Assembly (NCBI GenBank): GCA_016788585.1
Contig: JAEURP010000018.1
Location: 62,001 to 126,000, forward strand
Reading direction: 5' to 3'
Length of the DNA: 64,000 nt
Source of the DNA: Chthonomonas sp.
GTDB lineage: Bacteria; Armatimonadota; Fimbriimonadia; Fimbriimonadales; Fimbriimonadaceae
In this document: positions 15,619 to 23,041 of the stretch, piece after piece
Position numbering within the stretch: position 1 is the stretch's first letter
Layout of the letters: each line of letters opens with the position of its first letter
Position numbers and translations under genes: made by a program
The notes under the pieces: generated by a model
The model's input: the letters and a program-made list of their open reading frames with translations, nothing else
The model's database searches: none
What the model was told of the DNA's origin: nothing

Positions 15619-16123
15619 GCGCATGAAATATCGTAAGCAGCACCGTGGCCGTATGCGCGGTCAGGCGACTCGCGGCAACGAGATCTCGTTTGGTCAATAT
15701 GCCTTGGTGGCATTGGAGCCAGCATGGATAACGAGCCGCCAGATCGAAGCCGCTCGTATTGCCATGACTCGCCACATCCGCCGTGGTGGTAAGGTCTGGA
15801 TTCGAATTTTCCCCGACAAGCCATTCACGAAGAAACCCCTCGAGCAGCGAATGGGTAAAGGTAAGGCCGGCGTCGAAGGCTACGTTTGCGTAGTCAAGCC
15901 CGGTCGAGTGATGTTCGAAATGGCTGGCCCCGCCCCCGAAGTTGCAAAGGAAGCCATGCGACTGGCAATGCATAAGATGCCAATTCGGTGCAAGTTTGTT
16001 GCGCTGGATAACGCCGTTGACAATCGAGACTGGTCCAAAGCCAAGGCAGAGGTCGAGGTCGCTCCAGCCACTGGAGAGTCTACAGAAGCCGGAGATGCCA
16101 CACCGGAGGCTACAGAAGAATAA
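15605..16123 (+). CDS. rplP: 50S ribosomal protein L16 with acidic C-terminal tail
   Basis: 172 residues against about 137-144 for normal L16. [19 protein letters not shown] is the standard start and fixes the ATG at 15605, inside the end of rps[21 protein letters not shown] and the [11 protein letters not shown] segment that contacts the A-site tRNA are intact. After the core there is an acidic Glu/Ala/Thr tail of about 30 residues. The stop overlaps the rpmC start. Confidence 0.96.
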   Translation: MLMPKRMKYRKQHRGRMRGQATRGNEISFGQYALVALEPAWITSRQIEAARIAMTRHIRRGGKVWIRIFPDKPFTKKPLEQRMGKGKAGVEGYVCVVKPGRVMFEMAGPAPEVAKEAMRLAMHKMPIRCKFVALDNAVDNRDWSKAKAEVEVAPATGESTEAGDATPEATEE

Positions 16124-16332
16124 TGAAGGAAATCAAAGCATCAGATTTGCGCGACAAGTCGGTTCCAGAACTGGAGGCCTTGTTGGAGCAGGAACGAGCG
16201 AGCCTGTACAAGGCACGACGTGATCTCGTTTTTCGCCAGATCACGGATACGGCGAGCCTCGCGGCACGCCGCCACAACATCGCGCGAATCCTAACGGTGA
16301 TCACCGAGAAGAAGAGCGGAGGTAGCAAGTAA
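16123..16332 (+). CDS. rpmC: 50S ribosomal protein L29
   Basis: 69 residues with the two-helix L29 pattern: [20 protein letters not shown], then [14 protein letters not shown] and [12 protein letters not shown]. It lies at the tunnel exit beside L23. One-base overlaps join it to rplP and rpsQ. Confidence 0.95.
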   Translation: MKEIKASDLRDKSVPELEALLEQERASLYKARRDLVFRQITDTASLAARRHNIARILTVITEKKSGGSK

Positions 16333-16631
16333 TGTCAGCTAAGAAAGTTGAAGTCGCCGCCGAAGTCGCCCGTGGTCGGCGCAAGGTTCGAACCGGCGTG
16401 GTCTCCAGCAACAAGATGGAGAAAACGGTGGTCGTGAAGATCGTTCGTCGCGTTCAGCACCCGCTGTATGGCAAGACCCTTCTGAAGACGCAGAAGTTCA
16501 AAGCCCACGTGGACGAAGATCAACTCGGCGGAAAGGTCGATGAAGGCGATACCGTCGAAATCGTTGAAACCCGACCGCTCAGTAAAGAGAAAAACTGGCG
16601 CGTTTCGAAGATCATCGAAAAGGTCAAGTAG
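16332..16631 (+). CDS. rpsQ: 30S ribosomal protein S17
   Basis: 99 residues. An N-terminal extension of about 14 residues precedes the OB-fold core [31 protein letters not shown] and [19 protein letters not shown], all characteristic of S17, which binds 16S helix 11. The gene is followed by a 60-base gap with a small hairpin before rplN. Confidence 0.96.
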   Translation: MSAKKVEVAAEVARGRRKVRTGVVSSNKMEKTVVVKIVRRVQHPLYGKTLLKTQKFKAHVDEDQLGGKVDEGDTVEIVETRPLSKEKNWRVSKIIEKVK

Positions 16632-16639
16632 TTTGTCGT

Positions 16640-16656
16640 GCGGCCATGATGGCCGC
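16640..16656 (+). promoter_or_regulatory. Perfect hairpin between rpsQ and rplN
   Basis: GCGGCCA (16640-16646), TGA loop, TGGCCGC (16650-16656): a perfect 7-base GC-rich stem in the only large gap of the rpsQ-rplN part of the operon, the position of the S10/spc operon boundary in E. coli. No T-run follows, so it is not a classical terminator; it may be an RNA processing or attenuation site. Confidence 0.5.
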
Positions 16657-16691
16657 CAAGATTTTAGGAAAAGAAGGAAGGAAAGAACGAG

Positions 16692-17063
16692 ATGATTCAG
16701 CAATTTTCGAGGCTGAAAGTGGCCGATAACAGTGGCGCCCGTGAAGTCATGTGCATTCGCGTGCTCAAGGGTTCGCAGCCACGGTATGGGGGCGTAGGCG
16801 ACATCATTGTTGCCTCCGTCAAGTCTGCCACGCCAAATATGCCGATTAAGAAGGGTGACGTAATCAAGGCTGTGATCGTAAGATCGAAGAAGCCCATTCG
16901 CCGAGCGGACGGTAGTACCTTGCGATTCGACGAGAATGCCTGCGTTGTAATCAACCCAGCGAACATGGAGCCGCGGGGAACCCGCATCTTTGGCCCCGTT
17001 GCCCGAGAGTTACGCGATTCAAACTTCATGAAAATTGTCTCGCTCGCTCCGGAGGTGCTCTAA
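16692..17063 (+). CDS. rplN: 50S ribosomal protein L14
   Basis: 123 residues, normal length. [36 protein letters not shown] and [14 protein letters not shown] are the conserved L14 segments. It contacts 16S RNA in the intersubunit bridge B8. A purine-rich GGAAGGAAAG element lies a few bases before the ATG and is a good ribosome binding site. Confidence 0.97.
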   Translation: MIQQFSRLKVADNSGAREVMCIRVLKGSQPRYGGVGDIIVASVKSATPNMPIKKGDVIKAVIVRSKKPIRRADGSTLRFDENACVVINPANMEPRGTRIFGPVARELRDSNFMKIVSLAPEVL

Positions 17064-17067
17064 CACT

Positions 17068-17505
17068 ATGCCAACTAAAGCGGAATTGAAGCAGGAAGCT
17101 CAGCATATTAAGCTGAAGATTCGAAAAGGCGATACGGTAATGATTATCAGCGGTAAGGACCGTGGTCAAATCGGCACCGTTGCCTTGGTGAGCCCAAAGG
17201 AGAACAAGGCAATCGTTGTGCAAGATGACCCAGCGAATCCAGATCAAAAGATTGCTCTGAATGCGGTGATCAAGCACTTTAAAGCGAAGCACCAGGGTCA
17301 GAAGTCAGCTCGAATTAAGCTGCCCTCGCCGATTCACATCAGCAATCTCATGATCGTGGATCCCAACACCAAGAAGCCAAGCCGAGTCGGCCGCCGAAAG
17401 GAAAAGGATGAGATCGTGCGCTACTACAAGGGAAGCGGCAAGACGATCAAGGAAACCCCCGACGCCGACTTAATTGCTCGACGTGAGGAGGAGAAGAAGA
17501 AGTAA
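17068..17505 (+). CDS. rplX: 50S ribosomal protein L24
   Basis: 145 residues, somewhat longer than the usual 105. The KOW motif KIRKGDTVMIISGKDRGQIG is near residue 15. The start at 17068 (MPTKAELK), four bases after rplN, is preferred to the earlier in-frame ATG at 17035 that lies within rplN. The C-terminus adds about 30 mostly charged residues after the RVGRRKEKDEIVRYYKGSGK region. L24 starts large-subunit assembly. Confidence 0.94.
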   Translation: MPTKAELKQEAQHIKLKIRKGDTVMIISGKDRGQIGTVALVSPKENKAIVVQDDPANPDQKIALNAVIKHFKAKHQGQKSARIKLPSPIHISNLMIVDPNTKKPSRVGRRKEKDEIVRYYKGSGKTIKETPDADLIARREEEKKK

Positions 17506-18080
17506 TGGCTCGTAAACAAGAAGGAAGCAAGACGGCACTGCCCGCACCTCGACTCAAGCAGGTGTACAAGGACAAGACCCTGCCCAAGTTGATGGAGCAG
17601 TTTAAGTACAAGTCGGTCATGCAAGCGCCAAAGCTCGATAAGATCGTCGTGAACATGGGTGTTAAGTCAGCTGATGACAAGCACCTCGAAAACTGCATCC
17701 GCGATATGGAAATCATCACGGGTCAGAAGCCAGTTGTCACGACCGCCCGCAAGGCAATTTCGAACTTTAAGCTCCGGGAGAATATGAAGATTGGTTGCAA
17801 GGTCACCCTTCGTGGTGATCGCGCCTATCACTGGCTCGACAAGCTTGCCACCGTGGTATTGCCGCGTATTCGTGACTTTCAGGGGCTGAACCCGAACAGT
17901 TTCGATGGGCGCGGGAATTACGCGATGGGACTCAAGGAGCAACTCGTGTTCCCGGAAATCCCTTACGACAGCTTTGACCGCATTCGAGGCATGGACGTGA
18001 TCATCTGCACGACAGCCAAGAACGATGAAGAGGCTCGCCTTTTCCTTAAGGAAATGGGTCTGCCCCTCCGCGACAAGTAA
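17505..18080 (+). CDS. rplE: 50S ribosomal protein L5
   Basis: 191 residues. Conserved segments are KLDKIVVNMGVKSADDK, ITGQKPVVTTARKAISNFKLRE (shown in part by the T-A-R-K-A core), RDFQGLNPNSFDGRGNYAMG and FDRIRGMDVIICTTAKNDEEA. L5 binds 5S rRNA and the P-site tRNA. It is the last gene of the operon here: rpsN/rpsZ, rpsH and the rest of the spc operon do not follow, and a strong terminator ends the unit. Confidence 0.97.
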   Translation: MARKQEGSKTALPAPRLKQVYKDKTLPKLMEQFKYKSVMQAPKLDKIVVNMGVKSADDKHLENCIRDMEIITGQKPVVTTARKAISNFKLRENMKIGCKVTLRGDRAYHWLDKLATVVLPRIRDFQGLNPNSFDGRGNYAMGLKEQLVFPEIPYDSFDRIRGMDVIICTTAKNDEEARLFLKEMGLPLRDK

Positions 18081-18101
18081 CGCGCAAATCGTTGTACTTT
18101 G

Positions 18102-18137
18102 AAGGGGTGATGCTTTGAATAGCATCACCCCTTTTCT
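18102..18137 (+). terminator. Strong Rho-independent terminator after rplE
   Basis: AAGGGGTGATGCT (18102-18114), loop TTGAAT, AGCATCACCCCTT (18121-18133), then TTT. It is a perfect 13-base stem and marks the end of the ribosomal protein operon. Confidence 0.95.
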
Positions 18138-18192
18138 CTCGAAGCTTACGGTTCTCTAACAGAGATTACAGTCTTCAGACGCTGGCAACAGA

Positions 18193-18214
18193 AAGGGCAC
18201 CCCATTGGGGTGCC
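18193..18214 (-). terminator. Terminator of the lipoprotein gene
   Basis: GGGCACCCC, ATT, GGGGTGCCC is a perfect 9-base stem. On the minus strand it follows the stop at 18235 and is followed by TTTC, so it suits the leftward lipoprotein gene. Confidence 0.85.
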
Positions 18215-18234
18215 CTAATCCCTTAACCGAACCC

Positions 18235-20211
18235 TTACGGCAGGTTAAGGTTCACTGTTCGGCCGATGTTTAAGCCAGTAGCTGAGGCCGTGCTTGTGCC
18301 GAGCCCGTTGCCCTGCCAGTTCAGTTCAACACTCATCGTAATCGATGCCGGTTCTGCTGCTGGGAACACAAGGTTGTAGAGCGGGCTGGGCGCATTCGGG
18401 AACGTCAACGAACCACCTGAAGAACTGGTGATGAACCCAGATTTATCCGTCATTGTGGATTCGCTGGTCACGTTATGACCGAAGCCATCGAGGAACGAAA
18501 TATTCACTGCTTGTGAACTACCAGCCGTTCCGCTAAGACCGCCGACGCCCGGGGTGGGATCAACTAAGATCTTGGAAGGCGGGCCCCAGATGTGGCAATC
18601 TACCTCATTGGACAATGTGCCGTTGAATGAGGCGGTCACTGTGGCAACGCCTGGATTCGAACCCGCATTGAGTTGAGCTGTTGGTCCCGTTGGCACTCCC
18701 GCAAAGGAGGACGCGGCAACAGATCGAGGCGACGAGTTATCTGGATCACCATAGTTGGTGGCAGTGTTTGGGTTGATCGCCCAGACATATGGGCCACCCA
18801 TTTCTGGTTCAGAAATGGTCTGGCTATCGACATCATCGGCACCCAAGACCTTGAACACGCGACTGTACATTGGGTGGGTCGGGCCAACCAAGTAGCTCAC
18901 GGTTCCAATGTCTAGTCGTGAAGTACCCTCGATGTTGAGTTGCTCAAGCGTTCGCGTCACCCGAATGTTCTTTCCGCCTTGAACGGGGCTACCGTCGAAA
19001 AGCACTTGTACCAAGCATCCAGGTTCCCACTTGATGTCTAATCCATTGAACGCCGGATTACCTGCAGCCGACGTCGGTGCTGAGAACGTCACGCCCGCAA
19101 CATTTCCGGAGCCATCGGTAACCACCGAGGTGGCCGATAGGATGGTCCCAGCGGCCGGGGCAGGGTAGGCATTGCCCGAGAACACATCCCCAGATGTGTC
19201 GAGAGAGCGAAGCGTCACCGTTTGACCGGGAAGCCCGATGCCTCGACCATTGTTGACATTGAAGTTCATCACGGTTGTGGCGGCTGCACCAGTGGTCGCC
19301 CAATTGATCGAGGCTCGATCTGCAGGAGTACTGAACGTCACCGCAAATCGATTTGCCAAACCATACGAATAGTAAGTGTCGTGGGTGACAACCAAGTCAG
19401 GAGCTTGTGGGCTCGTAAACGTTAGCGTTACTGGAGCATCTTGAGTCCCTCCACCAGCGACGATTAGCTGGTTCCCGGACTCCGTGACAGCCGCCTGCGT
19501 GGGACCGTCCGAACTGCTGTCGGTCATCGTAAACGTAGTGCCAGGAATCAGAACGCCATTGGCGTCGTGAAGCAGAACTGCGACATTGTATCGATCACCA
19601 ACATTGGCACTTGGGATCAACCCGTCGTCGCCAGGATTGTCGTCGCCAATCACATCACCTGGAGCCGCGAATCGAAATTCCTCATCGTCGCCGTAGGTAT
19701 TGCTCTGGTCCTGAACCAGTACGCGCATGGAAGCCGGGGCGCCCGGAGTGTAGCTAGGCGATCCGTAGGTAATCGAATAAACAGTATTGTCATCACCCGT
19801 GATGTCAAAAGACGGATTAGACAGGTCTGTCTTCGCTTCGCCATCTAGCTCCAGACCACTGAAGCTAGCCTCCATCGTTGGGGTGCTGTCGCTTCGCGAC
19901 ACAACACGAGCAACTACCGCATTACCATCTTCCATATCGAAGACTTCGCTATCGGCATCGCGGGTGATGGTCCCGTCCACCACAGAAATTGTTACGTTGC
20001 CGTCGTCTGGAGCGGCATATCCGTCCGGTGCCGTGGAGCTTGGTGAGATGATGACGGTTGGGCTTGATCCTGGATTAGGCCAATTGTTCAGTTGTACGTA
20101 AACATATCCGGCGACTATTCGATTGGCGGTGTTGCCACTGTCTCCGCCACCGCAACCAGTCAATATGACGCCAGCTGACATCAAACTACAAAGCAAAAGT
20201 GATTTACGCAT
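18235..20211 (-). CDS. Large lipoprotein with Ig-like/cadherin-like repeats
   Basis: 658 residues. A lipoprotein signal peptide ends in the lipobox LTGC (cysteine near residue 20), followed by GGGDSGN. The rest is Gly/Ser/Thr/Asp-rich beta-sandwich material of the bacterial Ig-like type, for example VTLTFTSPQAPDLVV, NRFAVTFSTP and NPGVATVTASFNGTLSNEV. No catalytic motif is seen. It is probably exposed on the cell surface or in the periplasm, with an adhesive or structural role inferred from the fold only. The DNA upstream has AAGGAGA about 12 bases before the ATG and a TTGTGT-N18-TAATAT promoter candidate. A terminator hairpin lies at 18193. Confidence 0.75.
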   Translation of the reverse strand: MRKSLLLCSLMSAGVILTGCGGGDSGNTANRIVAGYVYVQLNNWPNPGSSPTVIISPSSTAPDGYAAPDDGNVTISVVDGTITRDADSEVFDMEDGNAVVARVVSRSDSTPTMEASFSGLELDGEAKTDLSNPSFDITGDDNTVYSITYGSPSYTPGAPASMRVLVQDQSNTYGDDEEFRFAAPGDVIGDDNPGDDGLIPSANVGDRYNVAVLLHDANGVLIPGTTFTMTDSSSDGPTQAAVTESGNQLIVAGGGTQDAPVTLTFTSPQAPDLVVTHDTYYSYGLANRFAVTFSTPADRASINWATTGAAATTVMNFNVNNGRGIGLPGQTVTLRSLDTSGDVFSGNAYPAPAAGTILSATSVVTDGSGNVAGVTFSAPTSAAGNPAFNGLDIKWEPGCLVQVLFDGSPVQGGKNIRVTRTLEQLNIEGTSRLDIGTVSYLVGPTHPMYSRVFKVLGADDVDSQTISEPEMGGPYVWAINPNTATNYGDPDNSSPRSVAASSFAGVPTGPTAQLNAGSNPGVATVTASFNGTLSNEVDCHIWGPPSKILVDPTPGVGGLSGTAGSSQAVNISFLDGFGHNVTSESTMTDKSGFITSSSGGSLTFPNAPSPLYNLVFPAAEPASITMSVELNWQGNGLGTSTASATGLNIGRTVNLNLP

Positions 20212-20615
20212 ACTGTTTGAACTTCTCCTTAGTTTACAGCCCAGAGACTGATGCCAATAATATTACCGGCAAATTGGCCCCGAACACAATTTACAGACGA
20301 AGCAACTGGGATAAGAGGAACCTCTGGAAACAGTAATTTTGGCTTTTCTCCTTAACATTGAGAATATGTCATCCATCCCCTTGACAATCTGGCAAAAGTA
20401 GACTCAGAATCCCACTACGTCTAAAACTGGGCGCGGAATTGTTTTTCGCAACTTATGGAGGCATAGGTGCGTCTCTAGTCCATTAGTTCACTTAGGTGGC
20501 TAAGACGAGAGAGGGGAAAGCAACCAGGAAGGAAGTCCATGAGGGACTGAGCGCTTGGGAAGGGCCGCTAGCTCGGTTTCGGACAACCTGACACGGAGGT
20601 CAATACATAGCAATC
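20212..20615. other. Intergenic region between lipoprotein gene and sepF
   Basis: 404 bases with divergent promoters. For the minus strand there is TTGTGT-N18-TAATAT within 60 bases of the lipoprotein ATG. For the plus strand there is TTGACA (20381) and CAGAAT (20405), 18 bases apart. From about 20417 to 20615 there is a roughly 200-base GC-rich leader before sepF with short hairpins such as AGTCC/GGACT near 20538. No open frame in it looks like a protein. Confidence 0.5.
20381..20410 (+). promoter_or_regulatory. Sigma-70-type promoter candidate for sepF
   Basis: A perfect TTGACA at 20381-20386, 18 bases, and CAGAAT at 20405-20410 (four of six matches). It would give a leader of about 200 bases. 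Confidence 0.5.
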
Positions 20616-21038
20616 ATGGAAGAACTGGAACTCCAGGAAGAAAAATCTGGGATCTTTACACGCCTCAAGGGCATCTTTAACCGCGACGAAGAGTACATCG
20701 AGGAAGAATCCTACGACTCGCCGGCACCGTCTCGCGGAACACCCATGCGCCAGCTTGGTCGGGCACATTACAGCATCACGGTGCGAAGGATGGTTCAGTC
20801 CTTCCAGGATGCGGTTGCAGCTGCGGACGGCCTGAAGCGAGGCGACCAGCAAGTACTTAATTTAACCGCTTGCGATCCAGCCCTTCGCGACAAGATCAAG
20901 GACTTTATGTGCGGCGTGAATTACAGCCAAGAAGGTACTTGGGAAGAGTTGGGTGACAACGTCTACTTACTCGCGCCACCAAATGCCATGGTCGATGTTG
21001 CACCCGCTACGCCTCGGGTAACGAGCGCGAAGAATTAG
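20616..21038 (+). CDS. sepF: SepF-like cell division protein
   Basis: 140 residues. The N-terminus (SGIFTRLKGIFNRDEEYIEE) fits the short membrane-binding helix and acidic linker of SepF. The C-terminal domain runs from about residue 55: FQDAVAAADGLKRGDQQVL, NLTACDPALRDKIKDFMCG and GDNVYLLAPPNAMV correspond to the SepF globular domain (DUF552). SepF tethers FtsZ to the membrane and bundles it at the division site. No other division gene is adjacent. The level of identity I can see supports the family, with some room for it being a SepF-related paralogue. Confidence 0.82.
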   Translation: MEELELQEEKSGIFTRLKGIFNRDEEYIEEESYDSPAPSRGTPMRQLGRAHYSITVRRMVQSFQDAVAAADGLKRGDQQVLNLTACDPALRDKIKDFMCGVNYSQEGTWEELGDNVYLLAPPNAMVDVAPATPRVTSAKN

Positions 21039-21067
21039 GCTTTTCTTTCGCCACTCCTCACATCACA

Positions 21068-21087
21068 GGGCCGCCTTTGTGCGGCCC
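21068..21087 (+). terminator. Terminator-like hairpin after sepF
   Basis: GGGCCGC (21068-21074), CTTTGT, GCGGCCC (21081-21087), a perfect 7-base GC stem in the 75 bases before leuD. The following sequence is only weakly T-rich. Confidence 0.6.
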
Positions 21088-21113
21088 AGCTTATTGCACG
21101 GCATAATGTTGTC

Positions 21114-21701
21114 ATGTCTGGCTTTACGACATTGACGGGAAAGATCGCCGTTCTCAACCAAGACGATGTCGACACTGATCGCATTATCCCAGCGCGATTC
21201 CTGAGCATGGTCACGAAATCAGGCTATGGCGAACTCGCTTTCAAGGATGTGCGAGGCCCAGACTTTCCCCTTGATCGTCCTGAAGCCTCTGGTGCTGAGA
21301 TTCTGGTGGTGGGTACCAATTTCGGTTGTGGGTCAAGTCGTGAACACGCCGTCTGGGCGATTCAACAGGCGGGCTACAAGGCAGTGGTGGCAAACAAGAC
21401 GGCCGAATCGCCCGGATTCAGCGACATCTTTCGGTCCAATGCCGGCAATTGCGGCTTGGCGCTTATCGAACTTGGCGAAGATGATCATTCGAAGCTGGTG
21501 GCTCAAGGCAGCGGAGCAATTGCTTCGATAGACTTGCCAAAGCAAACTGTCTCTTGGCCGGGTGGGAACGCATCGTTTGAGATCGCGCCTGCGACAAAGT
21601 CCCAACTGATCGAGGGATTGGACCTGATTGGAATCACTTTGCGGCACAAAGATGAAATCGATGCCTTCGAAAGGGCGTCTAAAGCATACGTTCCAAAGTA
21701 G
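21114..21701 (+). CDS. leuD: 3-Isopropylmalate dehydratase small subunit
   Basis: Leucine biosynthesis: with LeuC it isomerises 2-isopropylmalate to 3-isopropylmalate. 195 residues, of the short archaeal/bacterial type. Conserved features are DDVDTDRIIPARFL near residue 17 and NFGCGSSREHAVWAI near 69. LeuC is not in the window. The closest relatives of this short form can also act on homoaconitate-type substrates, so the name is given for the commoner role. The next gene follows after 9 bases on the same strand. Confidence 0.9.
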   Translation: MSGFTTLTGKIAVLNQDDVDTDRIIPARFLSMVTKSGYGELAFKDVRGPDFPLDRPEASGAEILVVGTNFGCGSSREHAVWAIQQAGYKAVVANKTAESPGFSDIFRSNAGNCGLALIELGEDDHSKLVAQGSGAIASIDLPKQTVSWPGGNASFEIAPATKSQLIEGLDLIGITLRHKDEIDAFERASKAYVPK

Positions 21702-21710
21702 ACTGGAAGA

Positions 21711-22250
21711 ATGATCATGAAGATGGGAATAACGATGACGTGCGTTGGAGCGCTACTCCTGATGAGCGCTTGTGGCATGACTAGCAAAGCTCAAGATCCA
21801 CCGGCTGAAAATATCCCAGCCAATGGAAAGCACGCGCACAATTCAAGGCGGCTCTTTCAGCTGGACACCCTTCAACTTGTAAAGATCAAAATCGACAAGC
21901 ACACCTTTTTCTGTTGGGTGATGGATACCACTCCGAAGCGGTCCGAAGGAATGATGTTTTTGCAGAACAAGGACTTCAAGGACAATGACAGCATGATTTT
22001 CGTATTCGATCGTGCCCAAGAGCTTGGTTTCTGGATGCAGAACACTTTGGTTGATCTTGACATCGCCTATTGCGATCCTAATGGTCGAATCATTCGTGCT
22101 GTAACCATGAAAGCGCTCGATGAGACTTCCGTTCCAAGCCGCGGTCTTGCCAAGTACGCAATTGAGTTTCGTGCAGGTACGTTTAAGAAACTCGGCATTC
22201 GTCCGGGTATGAAGGTTGAGATACCTTCGACCGTTCAAGCGAAAGAATAG
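21711..22250 (+). CDS. DUF192 lipoprotein
   Basis: 179 residues. A lipoprotein signal with lipobox LMSAC is followed by a polar linker and a DUF192 domain: CWVMDTTPKRSEGMMFLQNK corresponds to the V-x-D-T-x-x-x-R-x-x-G-L-M pattern, then MIFVFDRAQELGFWMQNT (F-W-M-x-N-T) and a C-terminal AIEFRAGTFKKLGIRPG. DUF192 proteins are small secreted domains of unknown role. Its last 16 bases overlap the convergent kdsA. Confidence 0.88.
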   Translation: MIMKMGITMTCVGALLLMSACGMTSKAQDPPAENIPANGKHAHNSRRLFQLDTLQLVKIKIDKHTFFCWVMDTTPKRSEGMMFLQNKDFKDNDSMIFVFDRAQELGFWMQNTLVDLDIAYCDPNGRIIRAVTMKALDETSVPSRGLAKYAIEFRAGTFKKLGIRPGMKVEIPSTVQAKE

Positions 22251-23041
22251 CGCTTAATTAGCTCGAACATTTCTCTCGCTCTCGCGAGGGGCCATTGGGT
22301 GGCGGAGTCGCTGAGGGCATTCTGCGGGTCGGGGTGCACTTCAAGAAACAACGCATCGATCCCAACGGCCAAGGCCGCGCGCACCATCGCGGGGATTGAC
22401 TCACGGACGCCCCCCGTCGAAGTTCCGGCCCCACCGGGGCGTTGGGCGCTGTGAGTCGCATCAAAGCAAACCGGCACCCCATAGGACCTCATGGTCTCTA
22501 ACCCAGGAAAGTCCACGATCAGCGTGTTGTAGCCGAAGCTGGTCCCGCGCTCGCACAGCATGATGCCATTGGCGTCGAAGTCGCGAAGTTTCTCAATTAT
22601 GTTCTTCGTATCCCAGGGAGCAAGGAATTGGCCCTTTTTTACATTTACTGGCTTGCCAGTTTGAGCGGCCGATTCGAGGATGTCGCTCTGGCGACATAGG
22701 AAGGCTGGGATCTGCAAGATATCGGCAATTTGCGCGACAGGGGCCGCCTGATCGGGCAAGTGGATGTCGGTCGTTACTGGAGTGTTTAGCTTCTCTTTAA
22801 CTTCTTGCAAGATGCTGAGGCCTGCTTCCATGCCAAAGCCGCGAACACTGCCGCCGCTAGTGCGATTGGCTTTGTCAAAGCTCGCCTTGAAAACATAGTC
22901 AATATCAAACTCGTGGGCCAGAGACAGAAGAGTCTCGGCGACCTGAAAACAAAGGTCGCGCGACTCGGCTAAGCAGGGCCCGGCAATGACGGTCAGACGC
23001 CCTGTGCCAACCGAGTACGGGCCAATCTTGAAAGGGGTCAC
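22235..23041 (-). CDS. kdsA: 3-Deoxy-8-phosphooctulonate synthase
   Basis: Makes KDO-8-phosphate from PEP and arabinose-5-phosphate for the lipopolysaccharide core, which supports a diderm cell. 268 residues. It has AGPCLAESRDLC (GPC at the PEP site), FKASFDKANRTSGGSVRG (KASFDKANR-S motif), DIHLPDQAAPVAQIADILQIPAFLCRQ (given here by its D-I-H and PAFLCRQ parts), VNVKKGQFLAPWD and the C-terminal EVHPDPQNALSD. A metal-type cysteine is present in GPC. It starts four bases inside the preceding dsbD-like gene, so the two are translationally coupled. Confidence 0.96.
   Translation of the reverse strand: MTPFKIGPYSVGTGRLTVIAGPCLAESRDLCFQVAETLLSLAHEFDIDYVFKASFDKANRTSGGSVRGFGMEAGLSILQEVKEKLNTPVTTDIHLPDQAAPVAQIADILQIPAFLCRQSDILESAAQTGKPVNVKKGQFLAPWDTKNIIEKLRDFDANGIMLCERGTSFGYNTLIVDFPGLETMRSYGVPVCFDATHSAQRPGGAGTSTGGVRESIPAMVRAALAVGIDALFLEVHPDPQNALSDSATQWPLARAREMFELIKRYSFA

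Noticed and set aside
20417-20615. SRP RNA or known riboswitch upstream of sepF
   Set aside because: GGAAGGAAG resembles the SRP tip only superficially; flanking complementarity for the SRP helix is absent, and cores of c-di-AMP, c-di-GMP, cobalamin and TPP riboswitches could not be found.
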